A DNA stretch of 64,000 nt from NCBI GenBank assembly GCA_903850425.1, contig CAINLR010000106.1, positions 62,001-126,000 on the forward strand, written 5' to 3'. Source of the stretch: an uncultured Verrucomicrobia subdivision 3 bacterium. Lineage in GTDB: Bacteria > Verrucomicrobiota > Verrucomicrobiia > Limisphaerales > UBA11358. The notes beneath the pieces are model-generated. The model ran no database searches and was not told the DNA's origin. It saw nothing but the letters and a program-made list of their open reading frames with translations. Position numbers and translations under genes: made by a program. This document shows positions 16,852 through 26,002 of the stretch, in pieces (position 1 is the first letter of the stretch; each line of letters opens with the position of its first letter).

Positions 16852-18833
16852 GCACCAAACTATTTTCCGAACTCGGCCTATCACCAGAAATCATCAAGGC
16901 CATTGATAAACTCGGCTTCGAGCAGGCTTCGCCAATCCAATCGGCGGCCATTCCGGTGCTCTTGACCGGCAAGGATATTGTCGGCCAATCCATGACTGGT
17001 TCCGGCAAGACTGCCGCCTTCGCGATTCCGGCGATCGAGAAAGTTGTGCCGACCTTGCGGGCGGTGCAGGTGCTGATTCTTTGCCCCACGCGCGAACTCG
17101 CGGTGCAAGTCGCGGAGGAGGTTCACAAGCTCGCCTTCTTCAAACGCGGCATCACCGCGCTGCCGATCTACGGCGGCCAATCTTACGAGCGCCAGTTTCT
17201 CGGCTTGCGCCAGGGCGCGCAGATCGTCATCGGCACGCCGGGTCGCGTGATGGATCACATGCGGCGCGGCACGTTGCGGCTGGATACGATCAAAATGGTC
17301 ATCCTCGACGAAGCCGACGTGATGCTCAACATGGGTTTCCGCGACGACATCGAAACCATTTTGAAAGACGCGCCGAAAGAACGGCAGACGGTTTTCTTCT
17401 CCGCCACGATGCCGCGACCGATCCGCGACCTGATCGAAAAATATTCGCGCGATCCGGCGAGCGTCAAAATCGAACAGAAGGAAATGACCGTGCCGACGGT
17501 CGAACAGATTTATTACGAAGTGGACCGCCGCTACAAAATGGATTTGCTGACGCGGCTGATTGATCTGCACGATCTCAAGCTCGGCATTATTTTTTGCAAC
17601 ACCAAGCGCATGGTGGACGATCTTGTTGATCAGCTCGAAGCGCAGGGCTACATGGCCGACCGTTTGCACGGCGACATGAATCAGGCGCAACGCGATCGCG
17701 TGATGAACAAATTCCGCAAGTCCGGCCTCGAATTTCTCGTGGCCACCGACATCGCCGCGCGCGGCATTGACGTGGACGACGTGCAGGTCGTATTCAACTA
17801 CGACTTGCCATACGACGGCGAAGATTACGTGCATCGTATTGGCCGCACGGGTCGCGCTGGCCGCACGGGTCGCGCCATCACGTTTGTTTCCGGCCGCGAA
17901 TTATTTGCGATCCGCAACATCGAACGCTTCACGAACATGCGCATTCAGCGCGGAAAAATTCCGACGGCGGATGAAGTGCATGAAGCGCGCGCGAGCGTAT
18001 TTCTGGATAAGCTGCGCGCCACCTTGACGGCGGCCGAATTCCAAAAACAGGATCACCTCGTCGAGCGGCTGCTGGAGGAAGGGTTTAACTCCACCGACAT
18101 CGCCTCCGCGCTGATTCACATGCTCAAAGGCGGTGGTGAAGAGGCTGCGGCCAAGCCGGAAACTTCCGCGCCGCCGGCCCGCCAGGAACGTCCGGACTAT
18201 CGCGACAGCCGTCCGCCCGATCGCGGCGAACGTCCGCGTTACGAAGACCGCCGCGAGGAACGTCCGCGCCGGCAGGAGGACCGGCCGATGCGCGACGACC
18301 GCAGTGATCGCGAGCCCAGACGGGCACCGGAAAAATTCACAACGTGGCAGCCGGCCGCATCCCGTCCGGCGAAAATTGTCACCCCGCCGCCCGCCAAACC
18401 GATCGCGCCCGTCGCGCCGGTTGCGCCCGTGATTCAAGCGGCCCCGGAAGTTCAGCCCGTGCCGGAAATGAAGGCGGCAGTGATCGAGACATTTTCCGAC
18501 GCGCAAATTCTCGCGTCGGTGAAGCCCGCGCCGGCCGTCCCCGTCGGGCCGGTGGAAGCGAAATCCGGGCCCAAAGTCAAAGGCGACCGCAAGACGCCGG
18601 CGAACCAGACGCGGCTGCACATCAACATTGGTGAAGAGATGGGCGTCGTGCCGATTGATGTGGTGAACACCATCGCAGGCGTAACCGGGCTGCCCGGCAA
18701 AGTCGTCGGCAAGGTAGATGTGCGCGAGCGGCACCTGTTCGTGGACGTCGCGTCCGAACACGCCAACGGCATTGTCGCCAAACTGAATCGCGCGGAACTC
18801 AAAGGCCATAAACTCAAAGTGAAAACGGCGTGA
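16848..18833 (+). CDS. DEAD-box ATP-dependent RNA helicase with DbpA-type RNA-binding domain
   Basis: A 661-residue helicase. The Q motif is near residue 25 ('FEQASPIQSAAIP'), the Walker A 'SMTGSGKT' near 48, 'LDEADVMLNMGF' near 154, 'FFSATMP' follows, and 'HRIGRTGRAGR' is near 328. After the two RecA lobes comes a long Arg/Glu/Pro-rich disordered linker (about 430-580). A DbpA-type RRM-like domain closes the protein ('RLHINIGEEMGVVP...'). This is the CsdA/DeaD arrangement used in ribosome assembly and mRNA unwinding. The downstream gene overlaps by one base (TGATG), implying translational coupling. Confidence 0.92.
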   Translation: MSTKLFSELGLSPEIIKAIDKLGFEQASPIQSAAIPVLLTGKDIVGQSMTGSGKTAAFAIPAIEKVVPTLRAVQVLILCPTRELAVQVAEEVHKLAFFKRGITALPIYGGQSYERQFLGLRQGAQIVIGTPGRVMDHMRRGTLRLDTIKMVILDEADVMLNMGFRDDIETILKDAPKERQTVFFSATMPRPIRDLIEKYSRDPASVKIEQKEMTVPTVEQIYYEVDRRYKMDLLTRLIDLHDLKLGIIFCNTKRMVDDLVDQLEAQGYMADRLHGDMNQAQRDRVMNKFRKSGLEFLVATDIAARGIDVDDVQVVFNYDLPYDGEDYVHRIGRTGRAGRTGRAITFVSGRELFAIRNIERFTNMRIQRGKIPTADEVHEARASVFLDKLRATLTAAEFQKQDHLVERLLEEGFNSTDIASALIHMLKGGGEEAAAKPETSAPPARQERPDYRDSRPPDRGERPRYEDRREERPRRQEDRPMRDDRSDREPRRAPEKFTTWQPAASRPAKIVTPPPAKPIAPVAPVAPVIQAAPEVQPVPEMKAAVIETFSDAQILASVKPAPAVPVGPVEAKSGPKVKGDRKTPANQTRLHINIGEEMGVVPIDVVNTIAGVTGLPGKVVGKVDVRERHLFVDVASEHANGIVAKLNRAELKGHKLKVKTA

Positions 18834-19216
18834 TGAGTGACGACCTTTCATCCGATCCGGTCGAGCCGATGTTTGAGCAGGCGTTGCAGGCCAAGCTGCT
18901 GTTGATCGGCCGCGAGTCCTTGCTGCGCAGCAAGAGCCACCTGCATTTTGTTTTGATCACCACGGACATCATCGCCAATCATCGCGAGGAAGTGCTCAAG
19001 AATTTCATGCACTATCCCGTCGTGCAGCACTACACGGCGGCGGATTTTGATCGGATGTTCAAGATGAAAGGCGCAAAGGCGGTCGGCTTCGCGAAGTCCG
19101 GCCTCGCCAAATCCATCTATGCCGCGCTGAAACCGTATCGCATCAACGAGCCGCTGCATCCCTCCAAAAAACCGGAAGCACCGCCAGCCTCGCCGAGCGC
19201 GCCCGCAGCGGCGTGA
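18833..19216 (+). CDS. Possible L7Ae/YlxQ-like RNA-binding protein coupled to the helicase
   Basis: A 127-residue protein starting at the A of the helicase stop codon (one-base overlap). Its core 'AKLLLIGRESLLRS', 'LHFVLITTDIIANHREEVLKNF' and 'AKAVGFAKSGLAKSIYAAL' follows the alpha-beta-alpha order and spacing of L7Ae-type kink-turn-binding proteins (YlxQ-like), including the 'LVLITTD-ANHREEV' strand-helix. The C-terminal 20 residues are Pro/Ala-rich. This fold assignment is by eye and not certain. Pairing with an RNA helicase suggests a ribosome- or RNA-related role. Confidence 0.6.
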   Translation: MSDDLSSDPVEPMFEQALQAKLLLIGRESLLRSKSHLHFVLITTDIIANHREEVLKNFMHYPVVQHYTAADFDRMFKMKGAKAVGFAKSGLAKSIYAALKPYRINEPLHPSKKPEAPPASPSAPAAA

Positions 19217-19458
19217 GTTTGGGAAGGGTTCTCAAACTGCAGTCTGGGCCGGAAATCTGATTGGCTCCCCAGGCGATTGGCCACGGTGGTTCAGCCTCAC
19301 ACGACGGCAGCCTCGATTGCCGCAATCCCATTCACGTCCCAAGAGCCCGCTGCGCGGGCCGCCAGCGGCGCCGTGCGACGCTGGCCACCGGACTGGAGCC
19401 GGCCCGGTGATGAACTTTGGACTTTAGACTTGGGCCGTGGGACTTTAGCCTTCGCGCG

Positions 19459-21024
19459 ATGTCGAAAATGTTGAAAGCCTCCGGCGCGATGGCCGCCGCC
19501 ACGCTCACCAGCCGCGTGCTGGGCATGGTGCGCGAAATGGTCTATTACCACTTCATGGGCATCGGCTGGGTCAACGATGCGTTTCAATACGCTTTCACCA
19601 TTCCGAATCTGTTCCGCCGCCTGCTCGGCGAAGGCGCGCTGACGGCGGCCTTCATTCCCATTTTCAAGGAGAAGGAAAAAAAACACGGCGAAGTGGAAAT
19701 GTGGCGCGCGGCCAACGCCGTGATTTCTGGTTTGCTCATCGCCGCCAGCGTCATCATCGCCGTGGTGATGATTGGAATTTCCATTGCGCTGGACGTGCAT
19801 CAATTCAGCGAAAGCCGGGAACTCACCCTGCGGCTGCTGCGTGTGATGTTTCCCTACATGCTGCTCGTCTGCCTCACGGCGGCCATGATGGGCATGCTCA
19901 ATGCCCGCGGACACTTTTTCATCCCCGCGATGGGCGCGACCATGCTCAACGTGGTGATGATCGCCTCGGTCTTTTTTCTCGCGCCGCACATGGGCAGCGA
20001 ACTGCCACAGCAAGTGTTTGCGCTGGCCATCGGCGTGCTGGTCGCGGGCGTGGCGCAGGCGGCGTTTCAACTGCCGACGCTTTGGCGCGATGGCTTCCGC
20101 TACCACTGGGTCTCGCCGTGGAAAAATGAAACCGTGCAGCGCGTGGTGCGCCAGATGATTCCCGGCACCATCGGCGTGGCGGCATTTCAGATCAACGTCG
20201 CGCTGGTGCAAGGCGTGGGCTTGTTTGCCGGCGCGGGCATCGTCTCGTCCTTCAATGGCGCGGTGCGGCTGATGGAATTGCCGCAGGGCATGTTCGGCAT
20301 CTCGCTGGCGACGTTTCTGCTGCCCACGTTGTCCAGCCTGGCGACGGATAAAAATTATCCCGAATTCCGCGCCACGCTCCGCCACGGCCTCGCCTCGCTG
20401 ATTTTTTTGAATCTCATCGCGTCCGTTCTGCTGGTCGTGCTGGCGGAACCGATTGTGCGGCTGCTGTTCGAGCACGGCGACAAGTTCACCGCCGTCTCGA
20501 CCCGGCGGGTGTCGTTCGCGCTCATGTGTCTCGCGCCAGGCCTCGCGGCGTTTTCCACCGTCAACATCCTGGCACGCGCCTTTTACGCGCTCGGCGACAC
20601 CAAGACGCCGATGAAAATCAGCATCGTCTGCCTGACGATCAACTTCACCACTGCCTGCATTTTGATGCTGCCGCTGCGCGAAGGCGGACCCGGCATTGCC
20701 AACACTTGCACGTCACTCATCAACGTCGGGCTGCTCATTTTTGCGTTGCGGAAAAAACTAAAAACCTTGGAGATGGCCGCGTTGCGCGCCACGCTGCGCC
20801 CCCTGGTGCTAAATACTATCCTGGCGGGCGTCATCGCGTGGTGCGGGTGGAATTATTGGGAGCGAAATTTCGGCCACGGCTCCATCGCGCTGAAGCTCGG
20901 CGCGGTGTTTGTGCCGGCGGGCGTCGCCGGCGGCGTTTACTGGCTGACCGCGCTGGCGTGCAACATTCCGGCGGCAAAGGAAATGACCGCGTTCGCCCTG
21001 GCAAAATTCAAACGCCTCAAATAG
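19459..21024 (+). CDS. murJ: Lipid II flippase MurJ (MviN)
   Basis: A 521-residue polytopic membrane protein that flips the peptidoglycan precursor lipid II to the periplasm. 'MSKMLKASGAMAAATLTSR' opens it and the conserved 'FRRLLGEGALTAAFIPIF' follows. Later 'RAFYALGDTKTPMKIS' is the usual MurJ signature. About 14 hydrophobic helices can be counted. ATG 19459 starts just before the conserved N-terminus; an ATG 42 bases earlier lies in repeat-like 'GACTTTAG' sequence and is not used. The 240-base gap before it has no gene. The 3' end overlaps ispE tail to tail by 8 bases. Confidence 0.93.
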   Translation: MSKMLKASGAMAAATLTSRVLGMVREMVYYHFMGIGWVNDAFQYAFTIPNLFRRLLGEGALTAAFIPIFKEKEKKHGEVEMWRAANAVISGLLIAASVIIAVVMIGISIALDVHQFSESRELTLRLLRVMFPYMLLVCLTAAMMGMLNARGHFFIPAMGATMLNVVMIASVFFLAPHMGSELPQQVFALAIGVLVAGVAQAAFQLPTLWRDGFRYHWVSPWKNETVQRVVRQMIPGTIGVAAFQINVALVQGVGLFAGAGIVSSFNGAVRLMELPQGMFGISLATFLLPTLSSLATDKNYPEFRATLRHGLASLIFLNLIASVLLVVLAEPIVRLLFEHGDKFTAVSTRRVSFALMCLAPGLAAFSTVNILARAFYALGDTKTPMKISIVCLTINFTTACILMLPLREGGPGIANTCTSLINVGLLIFALRKKLKTLEMAALRATLRPLVLNTILAGVIAWCGWNYWERNFGHGSIALKLGAVFVPAGVAGGVYWLTALACNIPAAKEMTAFALAKFKRLK

Positions 21025-21889
21025 CCACGGCCGCCGTCCAGCAGTTTTGCCCAAACTTGGATTTGAATTTTTCCACGAGCGCTTGCGCCGCCGCCAGATT
21101 TTCCGCGATGGCAAACGTGGTGGAGCCGCTGCCGGACATCAGCGCGGCCAGCGCCCCGTGTTCGCGCAAGAATTCCTGGTAGAGCGCCAGCACGGGGAAT
21201 TTATCCAGCGCGGGCGCTTCGAGCGAATTGTAAAATTCCGCCGCCGCCATCTTCAAATCACTCGTTTGCAGAAGCGAAACCAGTTTTTGCGCCCGGCCTG
21301 GGTGGCCGTTCAGGGCGGCGGGAAAACGCGCGAGGTTCTGGTAAGCCCACGGGGTGGCAATGCCAAAGCCGGGATGGATCAGGAAAAACGCCTTGCCGCG
21401 CAGCGCTGCAAAATTTTCCAGTGTTTCAACCTGCTCGCCGCGGCCGACAGCGAGTCCCGGCCTGCCATACAAAAAAAAGGGAATATCCGAGCCCAGCGCG
21501 GCGGCCAGGGCATCGAGCTTCGCCAGCGTCAGCGGCTGGCCGAAGAGTTCATTCAGCGCCAGCAGCGTCGTGGCCGCGTTGCCGCTGCCGCCGCCGAGTC
21601 CGGCCGCGAGCGGAATTTTTTTCTCGAGATGGATTTTTACGCCGTCGGAGATTTTTGCCGCCGCGCGAAAATTCGTGGCCGCGCGAAAGACCAGATTGCG
21701 CGCATCGGTCGGCAGAAAGGCATGGCTGCAAGAAAGCTGCACCCCGTTGCCACCAGGCTCAAAAGCCAGTTCGTCGCACACATTCACCGGCTGCATCACG
21801 GTCTCGAGTTCGTGAAAGCCATCGGCGCGTTTGCCGAGGATGTTCAGCAACAGGTTGACTTTGCAGGGCGATGATTTTTCCAGGCGCAT
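21017..21889 (-). CDS. ispE: 4-diphosphocytidyl-2-C-methyl-D-erythritol kinase
   Basis: A 290-residue GHMP kinase phosphorylating CDP-ME in the non-mevalonate isoprenoid pathway. The N-terminus 'SPCKVNLLLNILGKRADGFHE' and the ATP-binding glycine loop 'PLAAGLGGGSGNAATT' are diagnostic, and the C-terminal 'ALMSGSGSTTFAI' completes the GHMP set. Length is normal. It is the last gene of the minus-strand block and is preceded by its own terminator-bounded neighbour, so it probably has a separate promoter. Confidence 0.93.
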   Translation of the reverse strand: MRLEKSSPCKVNLLLNILGKRADGFHELETVMQPVNVCDELAFEPGGNGVQLSCSHAFLPTDARNLVFRAATNFRAAAKISDGVKIHLEKKIPLAAGLGGGSGNAATTLLALNELFGQPLTLAKLDALAAALGSDIPFFLYGRPGLAVGRGEQVETLENFAALRGKAFFLIHPGFGIATPWAYQNLARFPAALNGHPGRAQKLVSLLQTSDLKMAAAEFYNSLEAPALDKFPVLALYQEFLREHGALAALMSGSGSTTFAIAENLAAAQALVEKFKSKFGQNCWTAAVAI

Positions 21890-21896
21890 GATTCAG

Positions 21897-21932
21897 GAAA
21901 TAAAAACGCGCCAACAAAATTTGTTGGCGCGT
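21897..21932 (-). terminator. Rho-independent terminator after the TIGR04073-like gene
   Basis: ACGCGCCAACAAA pairs with TTTGTTGGCGCGT (21906-21932). On the minus strand the hairpin is followed by a T-rich run (TTTTTATTT). It lies 22 bases past the lipoprotein stop codon and separates that gene from ispE. Confidence 0.82.
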
Positions 21933-21953
21933 GGTGCTAAAATGGTTTCACGC

Positions 21954-22388
21954 TCAGTTGTCGAACACTTTAAAGCGGCTGCCGGGAATGAAAGGCGCGA
22001 TGTCGCCGCCGCTGAAGCCGGTGTAGGTGTCGGTGTCGAACATCGGGCTGGCAATCAGGCCGGGCTTGTAGCTTTCCGGGCCGACGGGGTCGGGCGCGAA
22101 GCTCTTCGTGCAAATCGGATCGTAAGACGGAATGGGAAAGGTGACGACTTCGTAAACGCCCAGACCGAAGCGCGCGAGCGAACGATGCAGCCCATGCACG
22201 GCACCGTAGCCGCGGTAGCCGGGGCGGCCCATCACGGAATTCTCTTCAATGGACTTGCGCATTTCGCCCAGGCGGACGATTTCGTAAGTGTTGCTCAAGC
22301 CGCGGCCGAGCTTCTGGTCGGGGCCGGCACAGCCTGAGGCAAACAACGCGGTCAGCACGGCGGCAAGGGGTAAAATGATTTTACGCAT
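21954..22388 (-). CDS. Exosortase-system-associated lipoprotein, TIGR04073-like
   Basis: A 144-residue protein with a lipobox signal peptide (MRKIILPLAAVLTALFASGC). Right after the cysteine comes 'QKLGRGLSNTYEIVRLGEMRKSIEENSV', abbreviated here as the KLGRG-L-N...E-x-x-K-S pattern of the TIGR04073 family, then 'HGLHRSLARFGLGVYEVVTFPIP'. That family is found in genomes encoding exosortase/CTERM sorting; its molecular role is unknown. It follows tatC with a 67-base gap and has its own terminator. This is the second of several exosortase-linked loci in the window. Confidence 0.82.
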   Translation of the reverse strand: MRKIILPLAAVLTALFASGCAGPDQKLGRGLSNTYEIVRLGEMRKSIEENSVMGRPGYRGYGAVHGLHRSLARFGLGVYEVVTFPIPSYDPICTKSFAPDPVGPESYKPGLIASPMFDTDTYTGFSGGDIAPFIPGSRFKVFDN

Positions 22389-22455
22389 ACGATGTTCAGA
22401 TTTGTGAGGGGAATTTACGCCGATTAATCGGGTTGTAAAGCGCGTTTTCTGACCG

Positions 22456-23547
22456 TCACGACAGAAGTTTATGTTGGATCAACGGCCAGCCATAGTGCCA
22501 GCCCGCCCAAATCAAGCCGATAACCGCCAGGAGAATGGCCAGCCCCAGCCACAGCCGGCGCCGCGCCAGACTGCGATCGGGTTGATCCCAATACCACGCG
22601 ATCCAAACAGTCAACTCGTAAAGAAACTGCAGCGGAACAAACATCAGTAGTTGGGTCACAACTTCCGGCGTCGTGAGCACCGCGCCAAGAAAAAGATTGA
22701 TGACGATCATGTAGCGGCGGGCCTTGGCCAACGTCTGGTAGCTCAGGACACCGATTTTCACGAGCGTCAAAATCACCACCGGCAGTTCAAAACCCAGGCC
22801 CATGCCCAGCATGAAACGGCAGACGAAGCTGATGTATTCCTCGGCACGCCATTGCGACGCGCCCAAGCCCAGCCAGTTGGAATATTTCTGCGAAGCCGCC
22901 AGCGCTACCGGCATCAGCGCGAAATAGCAAAAGCACACGCCAATCAAAAACAGGCCGCCGCCGATGAAGAGCGCGCGGAAAACATATTTCTGCTCGTGCA
23001 TTTTCAGCGCGGGAAAAACAAACGAAATGATGAAGTAGAAAATAAACGGCGCAGCCAGCACCAATCCGCCGTAGAACGCTACCTGGATCGCCACAAAAAA
23101 ACCGCCCGCCGGACTCAAGTTGACCAGGTCAATCTGCATCCGCTGCGCCTCGTCCGCGATGTTTGGATCGGGATTCACGCGCCAGCCGAGCACTTGATTG
23201 GTGCCGAGCCGCAGCGGTTCCACCGTCACGGCGACGAAACGGTTGGTGCCGAGGTCCAGGGCGTTTTCCTGTTCGGCGGAGAGTTGAAAATGGCCCAGCC
23301 GGTTGGTGCCGAAGCTGATGGTGACGACCTGATTTGTTCCCGGATAACTGACCGTGGCCTGGCTCAACGGCCACTTGATGATGGCCATGACGTAGTTCGC
23401 GCCGATCAGGCAAACGAGCATCGCCAGCGCCAGCGAAACGCTGAGCTTCACCAAAACCCAGCGAAAATCTTCGAGGTGTTCGAGAAAAGATTTTACCGGG
23501 CCGCCGTCGTCATCCTCGGGCGGCGGTTCTGAATCAAGATCGGCCAT
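22456..23547 (-). CDS. tatC: Sec-independent translocase subunit TatC, with enlarged first periplasmic loop
   Basis: A 363-residue TatC. The signature 'KSFLEHLEDFRWVLVK' opens it; 'YGGLVLAAPFIFYFIISFVFPAL' and 'FELPVVILTLVKIGVLS' are the conserved mid and later helices. TatC recognises twin-arginine signals. It is about 100 residues longer than E. coli TatC. Much of the excess lies in a Gly-Thr-Asn-rich loop between the first and second helix (roughly residues 60-150) containing four GTN-Q/R motifs. The rest is a C-terminal extension with an extra helix. It follows tatA by 29 bases in one operon. Confidence 0.93.
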   Translation of the reverse strand: MADLDSEPPPEDDDGGPVKSFLEHLEDFRWVLVKLSVSLALAMLVCLIGANYVMAIIKWPLSQATVSYPGTNQVVTISFGTNRLGHFQLSAEQENALDLGTNRFVAVTVEPLRLGTNQVLGWRVNPDPNIADEAQRMQIDLVNLSPAGGFFVAIQVAFYGGLVLAAPFIFYFIISFVFPALKMHEQKYVFRALFIGGGLFLIGVCFCYFALMPVALAASQKYSNWLGLGASQWRAEEYISFVCRFMLGMGLGFELPVVILTLVKIGVLSYQTLAKARRYMIVINLFLGAVLTTPEVVTQLLMFVPLQFLYELTVWIAWYWDQPDRSLARRRLWLGLAILLAVIGLIWAGWHYGWPLIQHKLLS

Positions 23548-23576
23548 GAATAAACTGCGGCGGGAAACTCAGGCCC

Positions 23577-23855
23577 TCAGATCACTTTGGTCTCCGGCAG
23601 ATGCGGCTGGGACGAGGACTGCGCGGTCGTGTTGGCGGGCGGAAGCTTTTGGGATGGCGTCACCGTGGAAGACGTGTCGGCATTTTGGATTTCATCCGTC
23701 ACTTCCTTCGTGGCTTTCTTGAATTCCTTGATGCCGCTGCCCAAGCCCTTGGCCAGCTCGGGAATTTTCTTGGCACCAAACAAAATCAACACCACGGCGA
23801 GAATCAGAACTACTTCCATTCCGCCGAGACCAAAAGCTGCAAACATCGCGTTCAT
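23577..23855 (-). CDS. tatA: Sec-independent translocase subunit TatA/E
   Basis: A 92-residue protein with the TatA pattern: a short periplasmic N-terminus, a single helix ('[22 protein letters not shown]'), the [14 protein letters not shown] hinge and amphipathic helix, then a polar Ser/Thr/Gln tail. It polymerises to make the Tat pore. It leads a two-gene tatA-tatC operon; no tatB is seen nearby, as in many Tat systems with a bifunctional TatA. Confidence 0.93.
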   Translation of the reverse strand: MNAMFAAFGLGGMEVVLILAVVLILFGAKKIPELAKGLGSGIKEFKKATKEVTDEIQNADTSSTVTPSQKLPPANTTAQSSSQPHLPETKVI

Positions 23856-23916
23856 AATATTGTCTTTACTGAATGCAGCCTACGCCCGGATGCGGTTTTA
23901 GTAAAGCGGCAAAAAC

Positions 23917-24064
23917 GGGGAGCGCGCCCGCCCCGGGCGCTGTTTTCCGCGCCCTTGCGGAAAATACGGGCGCGACGACAGGTTTCAAGCGTCCGTGTCA
24001 GCGTCCCGCCCAGGAAGCTGGCCGCGAGGCGCGGCCAGCCACGCCCGGGACGGGCGTGCTCCCC
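23917..24064. repeat. ~148-bp GC-rich palindromic element, copy 1
   Basis: Outer arms: GGGGAGCGCGCCCGCCCC at the left, and GGGACGGGCGTGCTCCCC at the right. Internal hairpins: TTTTCCGCGCC-CTTG-CGGAAAA and GCTGGCCGCGAGGCGCGGCCAGC, written here as nested arms GCTGGCCGC/GCGGCCAGC. The same order of parts appears, reverse-complemented, at 44160-44307. It occupies most of the tatA-pal gap. Confidence 0.82.
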
Positions 24065-24096
24065 AACTTTCAGTCACGACCCGAGCGGCGGGGGAA

Positions 24097-24126
24097 ATAA
24101 AAAAGGCCGCGTTCGCACGCAGCCTT
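24097..24126 (-). terminator. Terminator after pal (end of the tol-pal operon)
   Basis: The minus strand reads AAGGCTGCGT-GCGA-ACGCGGCCTT with one wobble pair, then a run of T residues (TTTTTTATTT). It lies 23 bases downstream of the pal stop codon and closes the tolQ-R-A-B-pal operon. Confidence 0.82.
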
Positions 24127-24149
24127 GATGATTAAAATGATTTTGGAGC

Positions 24150-24767
24150 TTACACGCCCGCTTTGGGATGGAGCAGGATGAATTCGCCGCGACGGTTCTT
24201 GGTCCAAGCAGCGTCGTCGTGAGCGGGATCAGCCGGCTTGTCTTTGCCGTAGCTGATGGTTTTGACGCGCAACGAGTCAACCCCGGCTTTCTGCAAGGCC
24301 TCGCGCAACGCCAGCGCGCGGCGTTCGCCGAGCGAGCGGTTATACTCTTCCGTCCCGCGCTCATCGCAATGGCCTTCAATGAGCAACTTTGCGTTCATGT
24401 CGGAAGCCAACGCCTGAGCGACGCTGGCAATGTTCGCCTGTTCGTTGTTCTGCACGGTAGAACTGTCGAACTTGAAATGAACCGTATGGGCCGCGAGCGC
24501 CGCGCGGTCTTGATCGTATTTTGTCAGGTCAATCTCCGCCGTCGGATAGGTTCCAGGCGGTTGCACCTTCTCGGTGGCGATTGGCAGAGGCTCGGTCGTA
24601 ATCGGCTGCATGGACGTCACCGTTTCCGGTTGCTTTTCACCTTGAATCGGCGGCGGCTTTTGACCATACAACTGCGTGATTTTGGTCGGCCCGTGTTTGC
24701 AGCCGGTGGTGGCCAGCGTCGCGGCGAGCGCGAGCACCAGCGGCAGAACTAATTGATTCATTTTCAT
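24150..24767 (-). CDS. pal: Peptidoglycan-associated lipoprotein Pal
   Basis: A ~205-residue outer-membrane lipoprotein. The signal peptide with a lipobox ends 'LAATLATTGC'. A Pro-rich linker follows. The OmpA-like domain binds peptidoglycan ('VHFKFDSSTV', 'LIEGHCDERGTEEYNRSLGERRA', where D and R contact diaminopimelate). Pal anchors the outer membrane and is the partner of TolB. It is the last gene of the tol operon, ended by a strong hairpin. Start ATG 24767 is chosen over upstream codons because the signal peptide begins there; 24761 is an alternative. Confidence 0.93.
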   Translation of the reverse strand: MKMNQLVLPLVLALAATLATTGCKHGPTKITQLYGQKPPPIQGEKQPETVTSMQPITTEPLPIATEKVQPPGTYPTAEIDLTKYDQDRAALAAHTVHFKFDSSTVQNNEQANIASVAQALASDMNAKLLIEGHCDERGTEEYNRSLGERRALALREALQKAGVDSLRVKTISYGKDKPADPAHDDAAWTKNRRGEFILLHPKAGV

Positions 24768-24820
24768 ATATTCGTTTGTGTTAAAAGTTGCGGTTAAAAA
24801 TTGTGTGACGACCTGGAAAA

Positions 24821-26002
24821 TTATTTCGCCCAAGCAGGCTGGGAATTACTCCCGTTCGCTCGGAGACAATCCTTGTATTGTTTGGTGAATACGTCAAGCA
24901 CAGATAGCACTTGACGATGCCCGATCTCATGGTTGAAAACCAGCGTCCGCGAGTTCGGCGCCCACGACGGATTCTGCCCCGCCACGAGCACGACCGGCGG
25001 CACCGTGCCGTCCGCCGACATCACGCAGATGTCAAAATCGCCCGCCTGCCGCGTGAACGCGATCCACTTGCCGTCCGGCGACCAGTCCGGCTCCGTCGGG
25101 TTCGAGACGCCCGCCGTGTTGAGCGTCTGAATTTTCCCGCCGTTCACGGAAACCTTGGCGAGACGACGACGTTCGGCAATTTTCGTGGCGAAGCAAATCC
25201 ACTGCCCATCGTTCGACCAAGTCGGCGAGGAATCTTCCAGACCAGTCGTGAGCCGTTTCAAATTGGAGCCGTCCGCGTTGCAAACCCAGACGTTCGGGCT
25301 ACCGCTCTTGCTCAAAATCATCGCCACCTTCGAGCCGTCCGGCGACACGGCCGCGCTGGTGTTCAAGCCGGAATAACCCGCGATCACGCGCCGCTGACCG
25401 CTCGACAGGCTGTGGAAAAAAATGTCCGGATTGCCGCGCGCGTAGCTGGTGTAGTAAACCGCCAGCTTGCCCGGCACCCACGACGGCTTCGCCACAATGG
25501 CGCTGTCGGTGGTGACGGCCTGCGCGCCGTGGCCGTCGAAGTCCGCGACATAAATTTCGCCATTGCCACTGGGGGCTTGCGACTTGAAGGCGATCTTCGT
25601 CTGGCCGATGCCCTTCTTATTTTGAATCGCCGCCACGATGTCGTCCGCAAACGCATGGGCCTGCCGCCGCACGCTCGCGCCGTTGTAGCTGCGCGACAAC
25701 ATGACCTTTTTGGCCAGCCGGTCCATCACGCGGCCCGAGACATCGCCCGCGCTGCTGCCGCTGATTTGATACTGCGCCGCGTCCGGCGCGACGAAGTTGA
25801 AGCCTTGAACAAAGAGATCAAATTTCAAAACCTCCGCCGCCTCGCCGGAAATGCCTTCGAGCGAAATAAGCACGGGCTTCTGGCCAAATTGCTCGGTGTC
25901 TTTCGTGATGGGGGGAAGCACCACATCCTGCGCGCGGGTTGTGCCGAGCATTGCGACGGCGACGAGGCCGATAGTTAGAAAGTTGAGAGTTAATTTTTTC
26001 AT
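24821..26002 (-). CDS. tolB: Tol-Pal system beta-propeller protein TolB
   Basis: A 393-residue periplasmic protein with an export signal (MKKLTLNFLTIGLVAVAMLG). An N-terminal domain of about 150 residues is followed by TolB-type propeller blades marked by 'GSKVAMILSKSGSPNVW', 'SPTWSNDGQWICF' and 'EPDWSPDGKWIAFT'. TolB links Pal and the inner-membrane Tol complex during division. The start ATG overlaps the tolA stop by four bases (ATGA), so the genes are translationally coupled. Confidence 0.92.
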   Translation of the reverse strand: MKKLTLNFLTIGLVAVAMLGTTRAQDVVLPPITKDTEQFGQKPVLISLEGISGEAAEVLKFDLFVQGFNFVAPDAAQYQISGSSAGDVSGRVMDRLAKKVMLSRSYNGASVRRQAHAFADDIVAAIQNKKGIGQTKIAFKSQAPSGNGEIYVADFDGHGAQAVTTDSAIVAKPSWVPGKLAVYYTSYARGNPDIFFHSLSSGQRRVIAGYSGLNTSAAVSPDGSKVAMILSKSGSPNVWVCNADGSNLKRLTTGLEDSSPTWSNDGQWICFATKIAERRRLAKVSVNGGKIQTLNTAGVSNPTEPDWSPDGKWIAFTRQAGDFDICVMSADGTVPPVVLVAGQNPSWAPNSRTLVFNHEIGHRQVLSVLDVFTKQYKDCLRANGSNSQPAWAK

